A stretch of 64,000 nucleotides of DNA. It comes from an uncultured Dokdonia sp. (GTDB taxonomy: Bacteria; Bacteroidota; Bacteroidia; Flavobacteriales; Flavobacteriaceae). Shown piece after piece: positions 26,231 to 33,879 of the stretch. How positions within the stretch are numbered: the stretch's first letter is position 1; each line of letters starts with the position of its first letter. A model generated the notes under the pieces. The model did not search any database. It was not told the DNA's origin and was given only the letters and a program-made list of their open reading frames with translations. The position numbers and the translations under genes are program-made. The stretch covers positions 1-64,000 of the forward strand of contig NZ_CANLNH010000001.1 in assembly GCF_947492535.1 (NCBI RefSeq), written 5' to 3'.

Positions 26231-26264
26231 TATTTTATAAGTATCGAAACTGCCGACTATATTA

Positions 26265-26314
26265 AAAAACAAAACACCCGTTCAATGAGTGATGGTTTCT
26301 CATTGACGGGTGTT
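26265..26314 (-). terminator. Terminator of the orphan exbD gene
   Basis: AACACCCGTTCAATGAG (26273-26289) pairs with CTCATTGACGGGTGTT (26299-26314), 16 bp with one bulged T. On the minus strand it is followed by TTTTGTTTTTTAAT. It lies 25 bases past the exbD stop. Confidence 0.8.
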
Positions 26315-26339
26315 GTACACTTGATGATTAGTGTATATG

Positions 26340-26957
26340 TTATAGCTCTCGTTTTTTAGTTTGAGCGTCTGTAATTAATAGTGGGTATAATTCTTTGATT
26401 TGTTTTAGTTGCGTTTTTGCTTTTTGAAGATCTCCTTTGTATTTGCCTTCTTGTACTTGTTTATTGATGACTGTAAAATCATATCCAAACAAACGTTGAG
26501 ACTCACGATTACGCAGGATGTTATACGCTTTGGCTAATTCATTTTGCAGGAGTACATATGAACTATAAGCAGATTTCCGATTAGCATCTATAGCAATCAC
26601 TGCTTTTTTAGGGCTGTCTGATGATGTTGGATCGCGATCTCCTTGACAATAATTACAGTAAAATTCGTCATTGCTATTTGCGCCCCCATTATCGATAAAT
26701 GTTAAGGCTATTTCTGAGATTTCGTTAATAGGAGTTACTTGGTCATCTACAAGAAACTCTCCTTCTATATTTATAAAAATAGGAAGGATGTTTTTTTCTT
26801 TAACAGGTGTTGGATCAGGATTTGTTTCTATAGGAAGAAATCTAGCAATGCCTTTGTCCTTATCAATGGTAGTGGTAACTAGGAAAAAAATAAGCAGTAA
26901 AAAGGCAATATCGGCCATAGATCCTGCATTTACTTCGGGTGCATTTCGTTTTGACAT
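26340..26957 (-). CDS. exbD: ExbD/TolR-family biopolymer transport protein, orphan
   Basis: 205 residues with a short cytoplasmic N-terminus, one membrane helix (MADIAFLLLIFFLVTTT, about 14-30, carrying the conserved Asp 16 that conducts protons) and a periplasmic domain. ExbD works with ExbB and TonB to energise outer-membrane receptors such as SusC. No exbB or tonB gene is nearby, although in this phylum exbB and exbD usually sit together. An insertion around residues 92-115 contains a CNYC motif. It has its own terminator. Confidence 0.88.
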   Translation of the reverse strand: MSKRNAPEVNAGSMADIAFLLLIFFLVTTTIDKDKGIARFLPIETNPDPTPVKEKNILPIFINIEGEFLVDDQVTPINEISEIALTFIDNGGANSNDEFYCNYCQGDRDPTSSDSPKKAVIAIDANRKSAYSSYVLLQNELAKAYNILRNRESQRLFGYDFTVINKQVQEGKYKGDLQKAKTQLKQIKELYPLLITDAQTKKREL

Positions 26958-27156
26958 AACGTGATGGTTTTAAAAAAATTAATAAAATAACATTCCTTTG
27001 GTTGGTGTTTTTTTATCAAATAGTCCCCTATCGGTAGTAATCTGTCTAATGAATACAATCATCTTTTTGAATGTATAAGATGATTATTTCCAATTTGTAT
27101 CAATAGATATGCCATAAAATAGTTTCAAAGTGCTTTCGTAGTTTGTATTTCAGAGT

Positions 27157-27331
27157 TTACCCGCATTATGTGATAGAACTTCGTGATGAGGGTTGAAACA
27201 GCAATGAAATATGACGTTTTTTGAGTTTTAGCATAGCATCGCTATGGCTAAGCTTAAAAATGTAGCGCAGTGATATATTTTGCAGCAGTTTCAAGACGGA
27301 ATAGATTTTCTATTGCATAATGCGGGTTTAA
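27157..27331. repeat. MITE-like imperfect inverted-repeat element
   Basis: ACCCGCATTATG (27159-27170) and CATAATGCGGGT (27317-27328) are perfect 12-bp terminal inverted repeats. Inward, matching blocks recur on both arms (ATAGAA, TTGAAAC-GC, AAATAT), and the centre is another hairpin (27228-27237 with 27241-27251). Total about 175 bp, no coding capacity. The region 26958-27156 beside it holds nothing I recognise. Confidence 0.65.
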
Positions 27332-27343
27332 AGCTACCTTTGC
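27314..27343 (+). promoter_or_regulatory. Promoter of the pseudouridine synthase-like gene
   Basis: TTG at 27314-27316, 19-base spacer, TACCTTTG at 27336-27343: a full match to the Flavobacteriia pattern TTG-N17-23-TAnnTTTG. The TTG lies inside the right end of the MITE-like element. Confidence 0.75.
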
Positions 27344-27361
27344 ATTCAAATAGAAAGAATC

Positions 27362-28177
27362 ATGAGTCAAGGAGCATCTCGAAGCAACAAAGGAAAACAG
27401 AAGACTACTAGAGGAGGCTATCAGAAGCAAGCAAAGCCAAAACAGGCGACGCCTCAAAAGAAGAAGGATGACGGAACAATGCGTTTAAATAAATACATTG
27501 CAAATGCAGGTATTTGTTCTCGTCGTGAAGCCGATATGTATATCTCTATAGGAAATGTCACTGTAAATGGGAAGGTTGTTAATGAGATGGGGTATAAGGT
27601 ACAGCTAGGAGATGATGTACGTTTTGATGGACGTCGTATCAATCCAGAAGCTAAGGCATATGTACTCCTTAATAAACCGAAAGGATTTGCGACAACAACA
27701 AGTAATGACAAAGGAAATACAGTGATGGATCTTGTTGCAAAATCTACAAGCTCTCGTATTAAACCTATAGGAAGATTAGGGCGTAATGCAACTGGGTTGT
27801 TATTATTTACAAATGATGAAGAAGTACATCAGCGTTTTACAAATTCAAAAGCAGGCGTTGCTAAATTATACCATGTAGAGTTATCTAAAAATCTGAAGGC
27901 AGCAGATATTGAGCGCATCAATGAAGGTCTCACTGTTGAGGGTAAGAAAATAAGTGTTGAAGATATTAGTTATGTAGATGGCGCTCCTAAAAAAGAAGTA
28001 GGGCTTAAAATTAAACACACTGGGAATAGTGTGATACGCACTATTTTTGATCATCTTAATTACGAGGTTGTAAAAATAGATTGTGTTACGATTGCAGGGC
28101 TTACTAAAAAAGATTTGCCAAGAGGTCATTGGCGTCATCTTACAAAACAAGAAGTCATTAATTTAAAAATGGTATAG
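27362..28177 (+). CDS. RluB/RsuA-family pseudouridine synthase homologue lacking the catalytic Asp
   Basis: 271 residues. A basic, low-complexity N-terminus (1-38) precedes an S4 RNA-binding domain (MRLNKYIANAGICSRREAD, about 40-85) and the synthase domain. The family motif GRLDxxTxG, whose Asp attacks uridine, reads GRLGRNATG here; the codon at 27779-27781 is ggg, residue 140. A later normally basic position in the motif LDRV also differs (KIDCV). The C-terminal AGLTKKDLPRGHWRHL is intact. RNA binding may persist while isomerase activity is probably lost. It has a good promoter and lies 43 bases before a glycosyltransferase gene. Confidence 0.85.
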   Translation: MSQGASRSNKGKQKTTRGGYQKQAKPKQATPQKKKDDGTMRLNKYIANAGICSRREADMYISIGNVTVNGKVVNEMGYKVQLGDDVRFDGRRINPEAKAYVLLNKPKGFATTTSNDKGNTVMDLVAKSTSSRIKPIGRLGRNATGLLLFTNDEEVHQRFTNSKAGVAKLYHVELSKNLKAADIERINEGLTVEGKKISVEDISYVDGAPKKEVGLKIKHTGNSVIRTIFDHLNYEVVKIDCVTIAGLTKKDLPRGHWRHLTKQEVINLKMV

Positions 28178-28220
28178 TTTTTCAGAAAAAACTATATTGC
28201 GGCTCACTAACTTGATTTTG

Positions 28221-28940
28221 ATGTCGTATCGACTTACCATTGTAATTCCCGTTTACAACGAAGAAGATAATCTTCAACGTGTAGAAAAAGAATTTCTAAC
28301 CTATTTTGAAAATGCGACTGTAAAAAGCAAAGTGCTCTTTGTGAATGATGGTTCTAAAGATAGCAGTCAGGCACTTATAGAAGATATCTGTTCTCGTAAT
28401 GATAGTTTTACATACATTTCTTTTGCACAGAATGCAGGACTAAGTGCTGCGATTAAAGCAGGATTTGATTATGCAGATACAGAACTAGTAGGCTACATAG
28501 ACGCCGATCTCCAAACCACTCCAGAAGATTTTAATAAACTATTGGATGAAATGGACGATTGCGCATTAGTAACTGGCGTACGAGCCGATCGTAAGGATAG
28601 CTTTGTAAAAAATATGTCATCCAAAATCGCAAACGGAATTCGTCGTGCATTTACACATGATGGGATGGATGATACAGGGTGTCCTCTTAAAATTATAAAA
28701 GCAGACTACGCAAAACGCATTCCTATGTTTAGAGGATTGCATCGATTTTTGCCTGCCATGATTTTATTGCAACATGGAAAAGTAAAACAAGTACCTGTAC
28801 GTCATTTTCCTCGTATTGCTGGTGAAGCAAAGTTTGGAGTATGGAATCGATTACTAGGGCCCTTAATGGATTGCTTTGCGTATCTCTGGATGAAAAAGAA
28901 GTATATTAATTATACCGTAGAAAAAACAAGCCGTGGATAA
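28221..28940 (+). CDS. GT2 glycosyltransferase, ArnC/dolichyl-phosphate-mannose-synthase-like
   Basis: 239 residues from ATG at 28221 (MSYRLTIVIPVYNEEDNL); an in-frame ATG at 28197 would add eight residues and start within a hairpin after the previous gene. The GT-A fold is clear: VIPVYNEE, VNDGSKDSS, and the metal-binding GYIDADLQTTPEDF around residue 95. Members transfer a sugar from a nucleotide sugar to a polyprenyl phosphate on the cytoplasmic membrane face. There is no C-terminal membrane domain. Its last 8 bases overlap the LAB_N gene, which starts with GTG; together with the ArnT-like gene this forms an ArnC / lipid-A-like / ArnT module. Confidence 0.87.
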   Translation: MSYRLTIVIPVYNEEDNLQRVEKEFLTYFENATVKSKVLFVNDGSKDSSQALIEDICSRNDSFTYISFAQNAGLSAAIKAGFDYADTELVGYIDADLQTTPEDFNKLLDEMDDCALVTGVRADRKDSFVKNMSSKIANGIRRAFTHDGMDDTGCPLKIIKADYAKRIPMFRGLHRFLPAMILLQHGKVKQVPVRHFPRIAGEAKFGVWNRLLGPLMDCFAYLWMKKKYINYTVEKTSRG

Positions 28941-29550
28941 GTTTTCCATACTTGCTGTTATTGCTCAAATTCTTTTTGGAGGAAGGATGTACACACAATG
29001 GATTCTTTCTGAAAAACAAAAAAAATCAGTAACACCTCTTTTCTTTTGGTGGTTAAGCCTCTCAGGTTCTTTTTTACTTTTTATTTATGGGTATTTACGC
29101 GTTGATTTTCCATTAATGCTTGGGCAAGTGCTTACCTATTTTATTTATATACGCAACTTGCAAATACAAGATCAATGGTCAAAAATACCTCGATGGAGTC
29201 GGCTCTTGTTCTTTCTAATTCCTGTTATTATTGTTATTTATGGATATAATAATGGTAATTATGATATTAAAAACCTTCTAAATAACCCAGATATTGCACA
29301 GTGGTTATTAGTACTAGGAATCATTGCTCAAATAGTTTTCACACTGCGCTTTGTATACCAATGGCTTTATGCCGAACAGCATAAAGAAGCCATACTGCCT
29401 TTAGGTTTCTGGGTAATTAGTCTTATAGGAGGGTTAATGACATTGACTTATTTTATCTTTAGACAAGATATTGTATTGATTATTTCTAATGTAATGGGCG
29501 CTATTATTTATACGCGTAACATTATGTTGTATCGAAAAAAGCATGATTGA
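28933..29550 (+). CDS. Tandem LAB_N-domain membrane protein (lipid A biosynthesis N-terminal-like)
   Basis: 205 residues and about six membrane helices, starting with GTG at 28933. Two similar halves repeat the pattern AQI-F--R---QW-------(K/E)---P--FW--SL-G: AQILFGGRMYTQWILSEKQ with PLFFWWLSLSG, and AQIVFTLRFVYQWLYAEQH with PLGFWVISLIGG. This is the LAB_N fold seen at the N-terminus of some lipid A biosynthesis proteins, duplicated. It probably acts as a small transporter or accessory protein in lipid-linked sugar transfer. Both ends overlap neighbours by 8 bases, implying coupled translation. Confidence 0.85.
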   Translation: MDKFSILAVIAQILFGGRMYTQWILSEKQKKSVTPLFFWWLSLSGSFLLFIYGYLRVDFPLMLGQVLTYFIYIRNLQIQDQWSKIPRWSRLLFFLIPVIIVIYGYNNGNYDIKNLLNNPDIAQWLLVLGIIAQIVFTLRFVYQWLYAEQHKEAILPLGFWVISLIGGLMTLTYFIFRQDIVLIISNVMGAIIYTRNIMLYRKKHD

Positions 29551-31183
29551 TTTCTTAAAAAAATGGCCAATACTAACCATCATAAGTGTGGTTGCACTAT
29601 TGCTATTGCCTTTTTTAGAGGTGATGGAAGTGACCATTATGGAAGCACGTAATTTTATTACAGCTCGTGAAATGCTTACGGATGGAAATTGGGTGCTTAC
29701 GACTATGAATGGAGAAGCTAGGTATCAAAAACCACCTCTGCCTACATGGTTAACGGCACTTTCGGCTATGTTGTTCGGAATAAAAAGTACATGGGGATTA
29801 CGACTGCCTGCTGTACTTATGGTCATGTTGTTAGGGAGTGTGTTGTATACGCTTTCGCGAAAGCTTACCCTGAACAAATCCCATAGTTTGTATACTGGGT
29901 TGATAGGAGTTACGTCTCTCTATGTTATTCTTATTGTTTTTGAAGCTCCTTGGGATATTTATGCACATGCATTTATGCTAGTAGGGATTTATAGTATTGT
30001 ACAAATCTTTAAGACCACTGAAACAGCATGGGGATATATGCTATTAGCTGTTTTAGGAATTGGGGCATCTGTATTAAGTAAAGGCCCTGTGTCTGTATAT
30101 GCGTTGTTATTACCGTTTTTGATTTCTTACGGAATCATCTTTCGAAAATCAAATACGACTAAAAAATGGATGCAGTTCTCAGGAATTCTTGTGTTGGGGC
30201 TTGTGCTAGGATTTAGTTGGTATCTCTATGTACGCTATGCAGATCCAGCAACATTCAAAGCCATTACATCCAAAGAAACAGGGAATTGGACAAGTTATAA
30301 TGTGCGCCCTTTTTATTACTACTGGAGTTTCTTTGTGCAAAGTGGTGTATGGACGGTTCCTGCTTTTATAGGATTGTTATACCCCTATTTAAAAACACGG
30401 GTGTCCAATTTGAAAGTTTATCAGTTTACACTTTTATGGACGTTAATAGCGGTTGTGTTACTTTCTGTTATTCCAGAGAAAAAGTCAAGATATTTAATGC
30501 CTGTATTAATTCCATTAGCAATGAATACAGGGTTTTATATTGAGTATCTCATACGTCATTTTAAAGAATTAAAAGATAAACGTGAGACGATTCCCGTATA
30601 TTCTTCTTTTGGAGTAGTAGGATTGGTCTTTATAGCAATTCCAATTTTTGCTGTCTATCTTTTACTAACAGAGAAACCTATAGAGGTTCCTGTACGTACC
30701 TATGTGTTTGTAGGATTACTTTGTGCGATAGGTGTTTTCTTGCTTAAGAAATTATATCAAAAATCAATTGAAGGTGTTATTATGTTGCTCATGATAGGAC
30801 TTATTACTTGTGTCTATAGTTTAGGACCGTTACACATTAAAAATAAGGAAGTCAGCAAAGATCATTTTGGTTTTGATGGGTTTTTTAAAGGGTTGAATAT
30901 AGAAGAGACTATACCTATTTATGCTTATAAAAATACATCGCCAGAAATGATATGGGCTAGAGGAGCTAAGATTCCTATTGTAGAAAACTTAAGCGAACTG
31001 AAATCTGATACTACATTTTATGTGATAGATTGTCAATTGTGTGAAGAGGTTATAGAAGAGGATAAAGATATTGGTAACTTTATATATGAAGCACCTTATC
31101 TTATTGATTTGAACTATGAAGGATTAGATCATAAAGATCGTAAAGTAGGGTATGTGTATAAGTTAATTAAACGAGAGCAATAA
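29543..31183 (+). CDS. ArnT-like GT-C glycosyltransferase (GT83/PMT superfamily)
   Basis: 546 residues with about 12 membrane helices. The first periplasmic loop holds the catalytic pattern of polyprenol-phosphate-dependent transferases (EARNFITAREMLTDGNW, then RYQKPPLPTWL), like ArnT, which moves aminoarabinose to lipid A. The donor is probably a polyprenyl-phosphate sugar made by the upstream ArnC-like enzyme. The C-terminal soluble part (about 440-546) ends in a domain without a recognised motif. It overlaps the LAB_N gene by 8 bases. An iterated palindrome encodes TLSRKLT in a loop at about residue 105. The acceptor could be lipid A, protein or glycan. Confidence 0.87.
   Translation: MIDFLKKWPILTIISVVALLLLPFLEVMEVTIMEARNFITAREMLTDGNWVLTTMNGEARYQKPPLPTWLTALSAMLFGIKSTWGLRLPAVLMVMLLGSVLYTLSRKLTLNKSHSLYTGLIGVTSLYVILIVFEAPWDIYAHAFMLVGIYSIVQIFKTTETAWGYMLLAVLGIGASVLSKGPVSVYALLLPFLISYGIIFRKSNTTKKWMQFSGILVLGLVLGFSWYLYVRYADPATFKAITSKETGNWTSYNVRPFYYYWSFFVQSGVWTVPAFIGLLYPYLKTRVSNLKVYQFTLLWTLIAVVLLSVIPEKKSRYLMPVLIPLAMNTGFYIEYLIRHFKELKDKRETIPVYSSFGVVGLVFIAIPIFAVYLLLTEKPIEVPVRTYVFVGLLCAIGVFLLKKLYQKSIEGVIMLLMIGLITCVYSLGPLHIKNKEVSKDHFGFDGFFKGLNIEETIPIYAYKNTSPEMIWARGAKIPIVENLSELKSDTTFYVIDCQLCEEVIEEDKDIGNFIYEAPYLIDLNYEGLDHKDRKVGYVYKLIKREQ
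29853..29862. repeat. Iterated palindrome copy 10 (LSRK frame)
   Basis: Core of CGCTTTCGCGAAAGCT. Encodes TLSRKLT in the ArnT-like gene. Confidence 0.9.
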
Positions 31184-31192
31184 AAAAGCAGT

Positions 31193-31585
31193 ATGCGATG
31201 TAACCCAAGAACACTTTTTTTAATAGATGGGCTCGGAGCAATCCTATCAGCTTTTATGTTAGGAATAGTATTGGTGAAACTAGAACGCCTTTTTGGAATC
31301 CCTACATCTAGCTTATATTTTCTCGCCATATTCCCTGTGTTTTTTGCCATTTTTGATTTTTATTGTTACCAAAAAAAGACAGGTAATTTAGGTCGGTTTT
31401 TAAAGATCATTGCAATACTAAATGTATTGTATTGTTGCATATCTGTAGGGTTTGCATTTTATCATATAGAAACGATTACCTTCCTAGGGTGGATGTATAT
31501 CTGTATTGAGGTGTTGATTATCTTAATCCTTTCACTATTTGAACTTAAAGCAGCTAAAAAAATAACTATTGAAAATAATAAATAA
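31193..31585 (+). CDS. Small four-helix membrane protein of unknown function
   Basis: 130 residues, not recognised. Four hydrophobic segments at about residues 8-28, 40-58, 68-88 and 92-115. There are Cys pairs in helix 3 (YCC) and near the loops, but no catalytic pattern. It lies 9 bases after the ArnT-like gene, and its stop overlaps the start of the hydrolase gene (TAATG), so it belongs to the operon. Its size resembles small accessory proteins of envelope operons, which is inference only. Confidence 0.7.
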   Translation: MRCNPRTLFLIDGLGAILSAFMLGIVLVKLERLFGIPTSSLYFLAIFPVFFAIFDFYCYQKKTGNLGRFLKIIAILNVLYCCISVGFAFYHIETITFLGWMYICIEVLIILILSLFELKAAKKITIENNK

Positions 31586-32472
31586 TGAAACTAAGCTTAA
31601 CTTATTATATTACGTTATTTGTTATTAAACTAAAGGGTTTAAAAAAGGCGTTTAGTCAAGATCCAATAGATTATAAGAAAATACGAAAAGAAGATGTTCA
31701 TCAAGTAAAAGGATCGTTTTTTAAGAAGCATCAAACGCGTACGTTTACTATTTTAAATACGTCAATTACTGAGATTACGTCAGACAAGACTTCAGGTAAA
31801 TTAGTGTTATTTATTCATGGAGGTGCTTTTATATCTGGTCCAGCAAAACATCACTGGGATACTATAAGAACCATCGTTAAACAAACGAATCATACCATCT
31901 GGATGTGTGATTACCCGAAAGCTCCTGAAAATACGATTTCACTGATATCACAAAATATAGATGAGGTGTATAATACAGCTCTAAAAACATACAATGCAAA
32001 TCAAATTTCTTGTATTGGAGATTCTGTGGGAGGGACACTGATTACAGCTTTGGTTCAAAGGTTAGTTCAAAAAGAAATGGAACTGCCTTCTAAAATTATT
32101 CTAGTCTCTCCAGTCATGGATGCTACATTATCTAATCCTGAAATAGAAAAAGTAGATCTGCTTGATCCTATGTTGTCTAAAAAAGGAGTGCTTAGTGCAA
32201 AGCAAATGTGTGCCGAAAATAATGATTTAGAAAATAGTATGATATCTCCATTGTATGGGAATTTTGAGCATTTTCCTCATACTATTTTATATGTAGCAAC
32301 GCATGATATTACATATCCAGATCAGAAACTAGCCATTGAAAAATTAATAAAAGCAAATGTTTCTATAGACGTTATTGAAGGAAAAAAAATGCCTCATATT
32401 TGGCCATTTCTACCCGTAATGAAAGAAGCAGGGCAAGCATTAAATGAAATCATTAATAGGTTAAATGAATAG
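31585..32472 (+). CDS. Alpha/beta hydrolase, hormone-sensitive-lipase-like esterase
   Basis: 295 residues. The oxyanion-hole motif is HGGAF (residues 78-82), close to the HGGGF of the HSL family. The nucleophile is Ser 147 in GDSVGG. The Asp (HDITYPD, about 241-247) and His (PHIWP, about 270) complete the triad. No signal peptide; the hydrophobic N-terminal helix (SLTYYITLFVIKL) may hold it at the membrane. It is the last gene of the ArnC-LAB_N-ArnT operon and starts on the stop codon of the small membrane protein. The substrate may be an acyl or acetyl ester in the envelope, but this is inferred from context. Confidence 0.85.
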   Translation: MKLSLTYYITLFVIKLKGLKKAFSQDPIDYKKIRKEDVHQVKGSFFKKHQTRTFTILNTSITEITSDKTSGKLVLFIHGGAFISGPAKHHWDTIRTIVKQTNHTIWMCDYPKAPENTISLISQNIDEVYNTALKTYNANQISCIGDSVGGTLITALVQRLVQKEMELPSKIILVSPVMDATLSNPEIEKVDLLDPMLSKKGVLSAKQMCAENNDLENSMISPLYGNFEHFPHTILYVATHDITYPDQKLAIEKLIKANVSIDVIEGKKMPHIWPFLPVMKEAGQALNEIINRLNE

Positions 32473-32490
32473 TCTTATTCCATAAAGCTG

Positions 32491-33879
32491 TTATACAACA
32501 ATAGGCTTCTTACTCTTCCTAAAAACTTCCCATAGAAACACGCCAACGACTAGTAGGTATTCTGTTGCTACAAGCCATAGATTTTCTTTAAACCCATCGG
32601 GTCCATAGGCTGTATAACTGAGTATAATAGTAAAACTCCACACCAGTGGAAACCGATACTTCGTAAATACACATAAAATAAGTGGGGTTGCTACATACCA
32701 AGGATGTACTGTGGTAGAGAGTAAAAAATAAAACGAAATGCCTAGAAGTATTGCCGTTATCGTAGCTTTAAGCGTTCTATTTTTTCTAAATAATGCTAAG
32801 AGGAGTAACAATCCTACTACATAACGCGGTAATAAAGGTCCTACATCGCCTATAATATTCCATCCAATAGTTTGATAGCCATACCAGCGTATGATATAGT
32901 ATATACTCGCATTGAATTCAAATTTTTTAAACCATAGCGCAATAGAAGTTCCGAAGTTTTCGGCAAATTCACCTGTTAGGAAAGGAGCAAAGGTAAGTGC
33001 TACGGTTCCTAAAACGATGAGGTAATAAAAAGCAGCTTGCTTCCAACCCTTCCACGAAAGAAATAGGTTTTGCCCTTTTGTGGTATTTCGCGAAAGCAAA
33101 AATTGAAATAAAAGAGGCAGGAATAATAAGGGTAATAATTTTACTGATATAGATAACGCTATTAAAATAGCACTACCTATCCATTTCCCTTTATGTAGGA
33201 GATAGAGGGATCCTATTACGAAAAATAGCATCACTGATTCAAAGTGCAAATTACCCGTCATCTCTATAATGATAAAAGGGTTAAGGGCATACCAGAAGAT
33301 TGCGTGAATAGGTAATCCCATGCGCTGGAGCAATTTTTTCCCAAGTATGATGACTCCCATATCAGCAATAAGAATGAGTACTCTAAATACAATAGCAGCA
33401 CCTGTAATACTATTGCCAGAAAATAGGCCTGCAATAGCAAAACACAATTGGTTGATAGGCGGGTAGTTGGTATAATGACTTCCATTGAGTTCGCCCATGC
33501 CTTTATAAAGCTGATCGGCTTGAGATACCACATCCATTGCGCCTGATTCTACATAACTTAAAGGTGTCGTTAAATAGGGGTTTATTCCTTCTAAAAGCAA
33601 TCTACCGTCCCATATAAAACGATAAAAATCTTGAGATAAATTCGGGATTACAGGAAGGAAAATAAGTCGGAATACAAAGGCAATAAAAGCAAGTAACCAG
33701 AAATCGGTTTTTCCTAGCTGTACTATTTTATAGAACAAGAGAAATAAGGCACTATATAAAGTGAATAACTTTATAAAATCATCACGTACTAGATCGTAGG
33801 CAAATACCCAATAGAATACTAATGATAGTAGAGCAAAAAGAAGCGGAAGTTTGTGATATTTCCAAATCTGTGCAATCAC
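32491..33879 (-). CDS. GT-C mannosyltransferase-like integral membrane protein
   Basis: 462 residues, about 11-12 membrane helices. The loop after the second or third helix carries SQDFYRFIWDGRLLLEGINP, the acidic pattern of polyprenol-linked mannosyl/glycosyltransferases of the DUF2029-like group. A later YPPINQ stretch and the TTVHPWYVATP segment are also typical. It probably transfers a hexose from a polyprenyl phosphate on the periplasmic side. Start and stop overlap the preceding GT2 gene by 4 bases (ATGA). It converges with the hydrolase gene with only 18 bases between. An iterated palindrome encodes LLSRN in a loop. Confidence 0.8.
   Translation of the reverse strand: MIAQIWKYHKLPLLFALLSLVFYWVFAYDLVRDDFIKLFTLYSALFLLFYKIVQLGKTDFWLLAFIAFVFRLIFLPVIPNLSQDFYRFIWDGRLLLEGINPYLTTPLSYVESGAMDVVSQADQLYKGMGELNGSHYTNYPPINQLCFAIAGLFSGNSITGAAIVFRVLILIADMGVIILGKKLLQRMGLPIHAIFWYALNPFIIIEMTGNLHFESVMLFFVIGSLYLLHKGKWIGSAILIALSISVKLLPLLFLPLLFQFLLSRNTTKGQNLFLSWKGWKQAAFYYLIVLGTVALTFAPFLTGEFAENFGTSIALWFKKFEFNASIYYIIRWYGYQTIGWNIIGDVGPLLPRYVVGLLLLLALFRKNRTLKATITAILLGISFYFLLSTTVHPWYVATPLILCVFTKYRFPLVWSFTIILSYTAYGPDGFKENLWLVATEYLLVVGVFLWEVFRKSKKPIVV
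33086..33095. repeat. Iterated palindrome copy 11 (LSR frame)
   Basis: TATTTCGCGAAAGCA, right flank only. Encodes LLSRN in the GT-C gene. Confidence 0.85.

Noticed and set aside
25991-26314. Possible CRISPR array because of several short repeats close together
   Set aside because: Repeats are unequal in spacing and orientation, each is a hairpin, there are no unique spacers of constant length and no cas genes.
27157-27331. Insertion sequence or transposase remnant
   Set aside because: No coding capacity and no transposase similarity; it fits a non-autonomous inverted-repeat element better.
28173-28196. Terminator hairpin after the pseudouridine-synthase-like gene
   Set aside because: The stem is almost only A/T, overlaps the stop codon and lacks a T-run; the downstream operon probably reads through.
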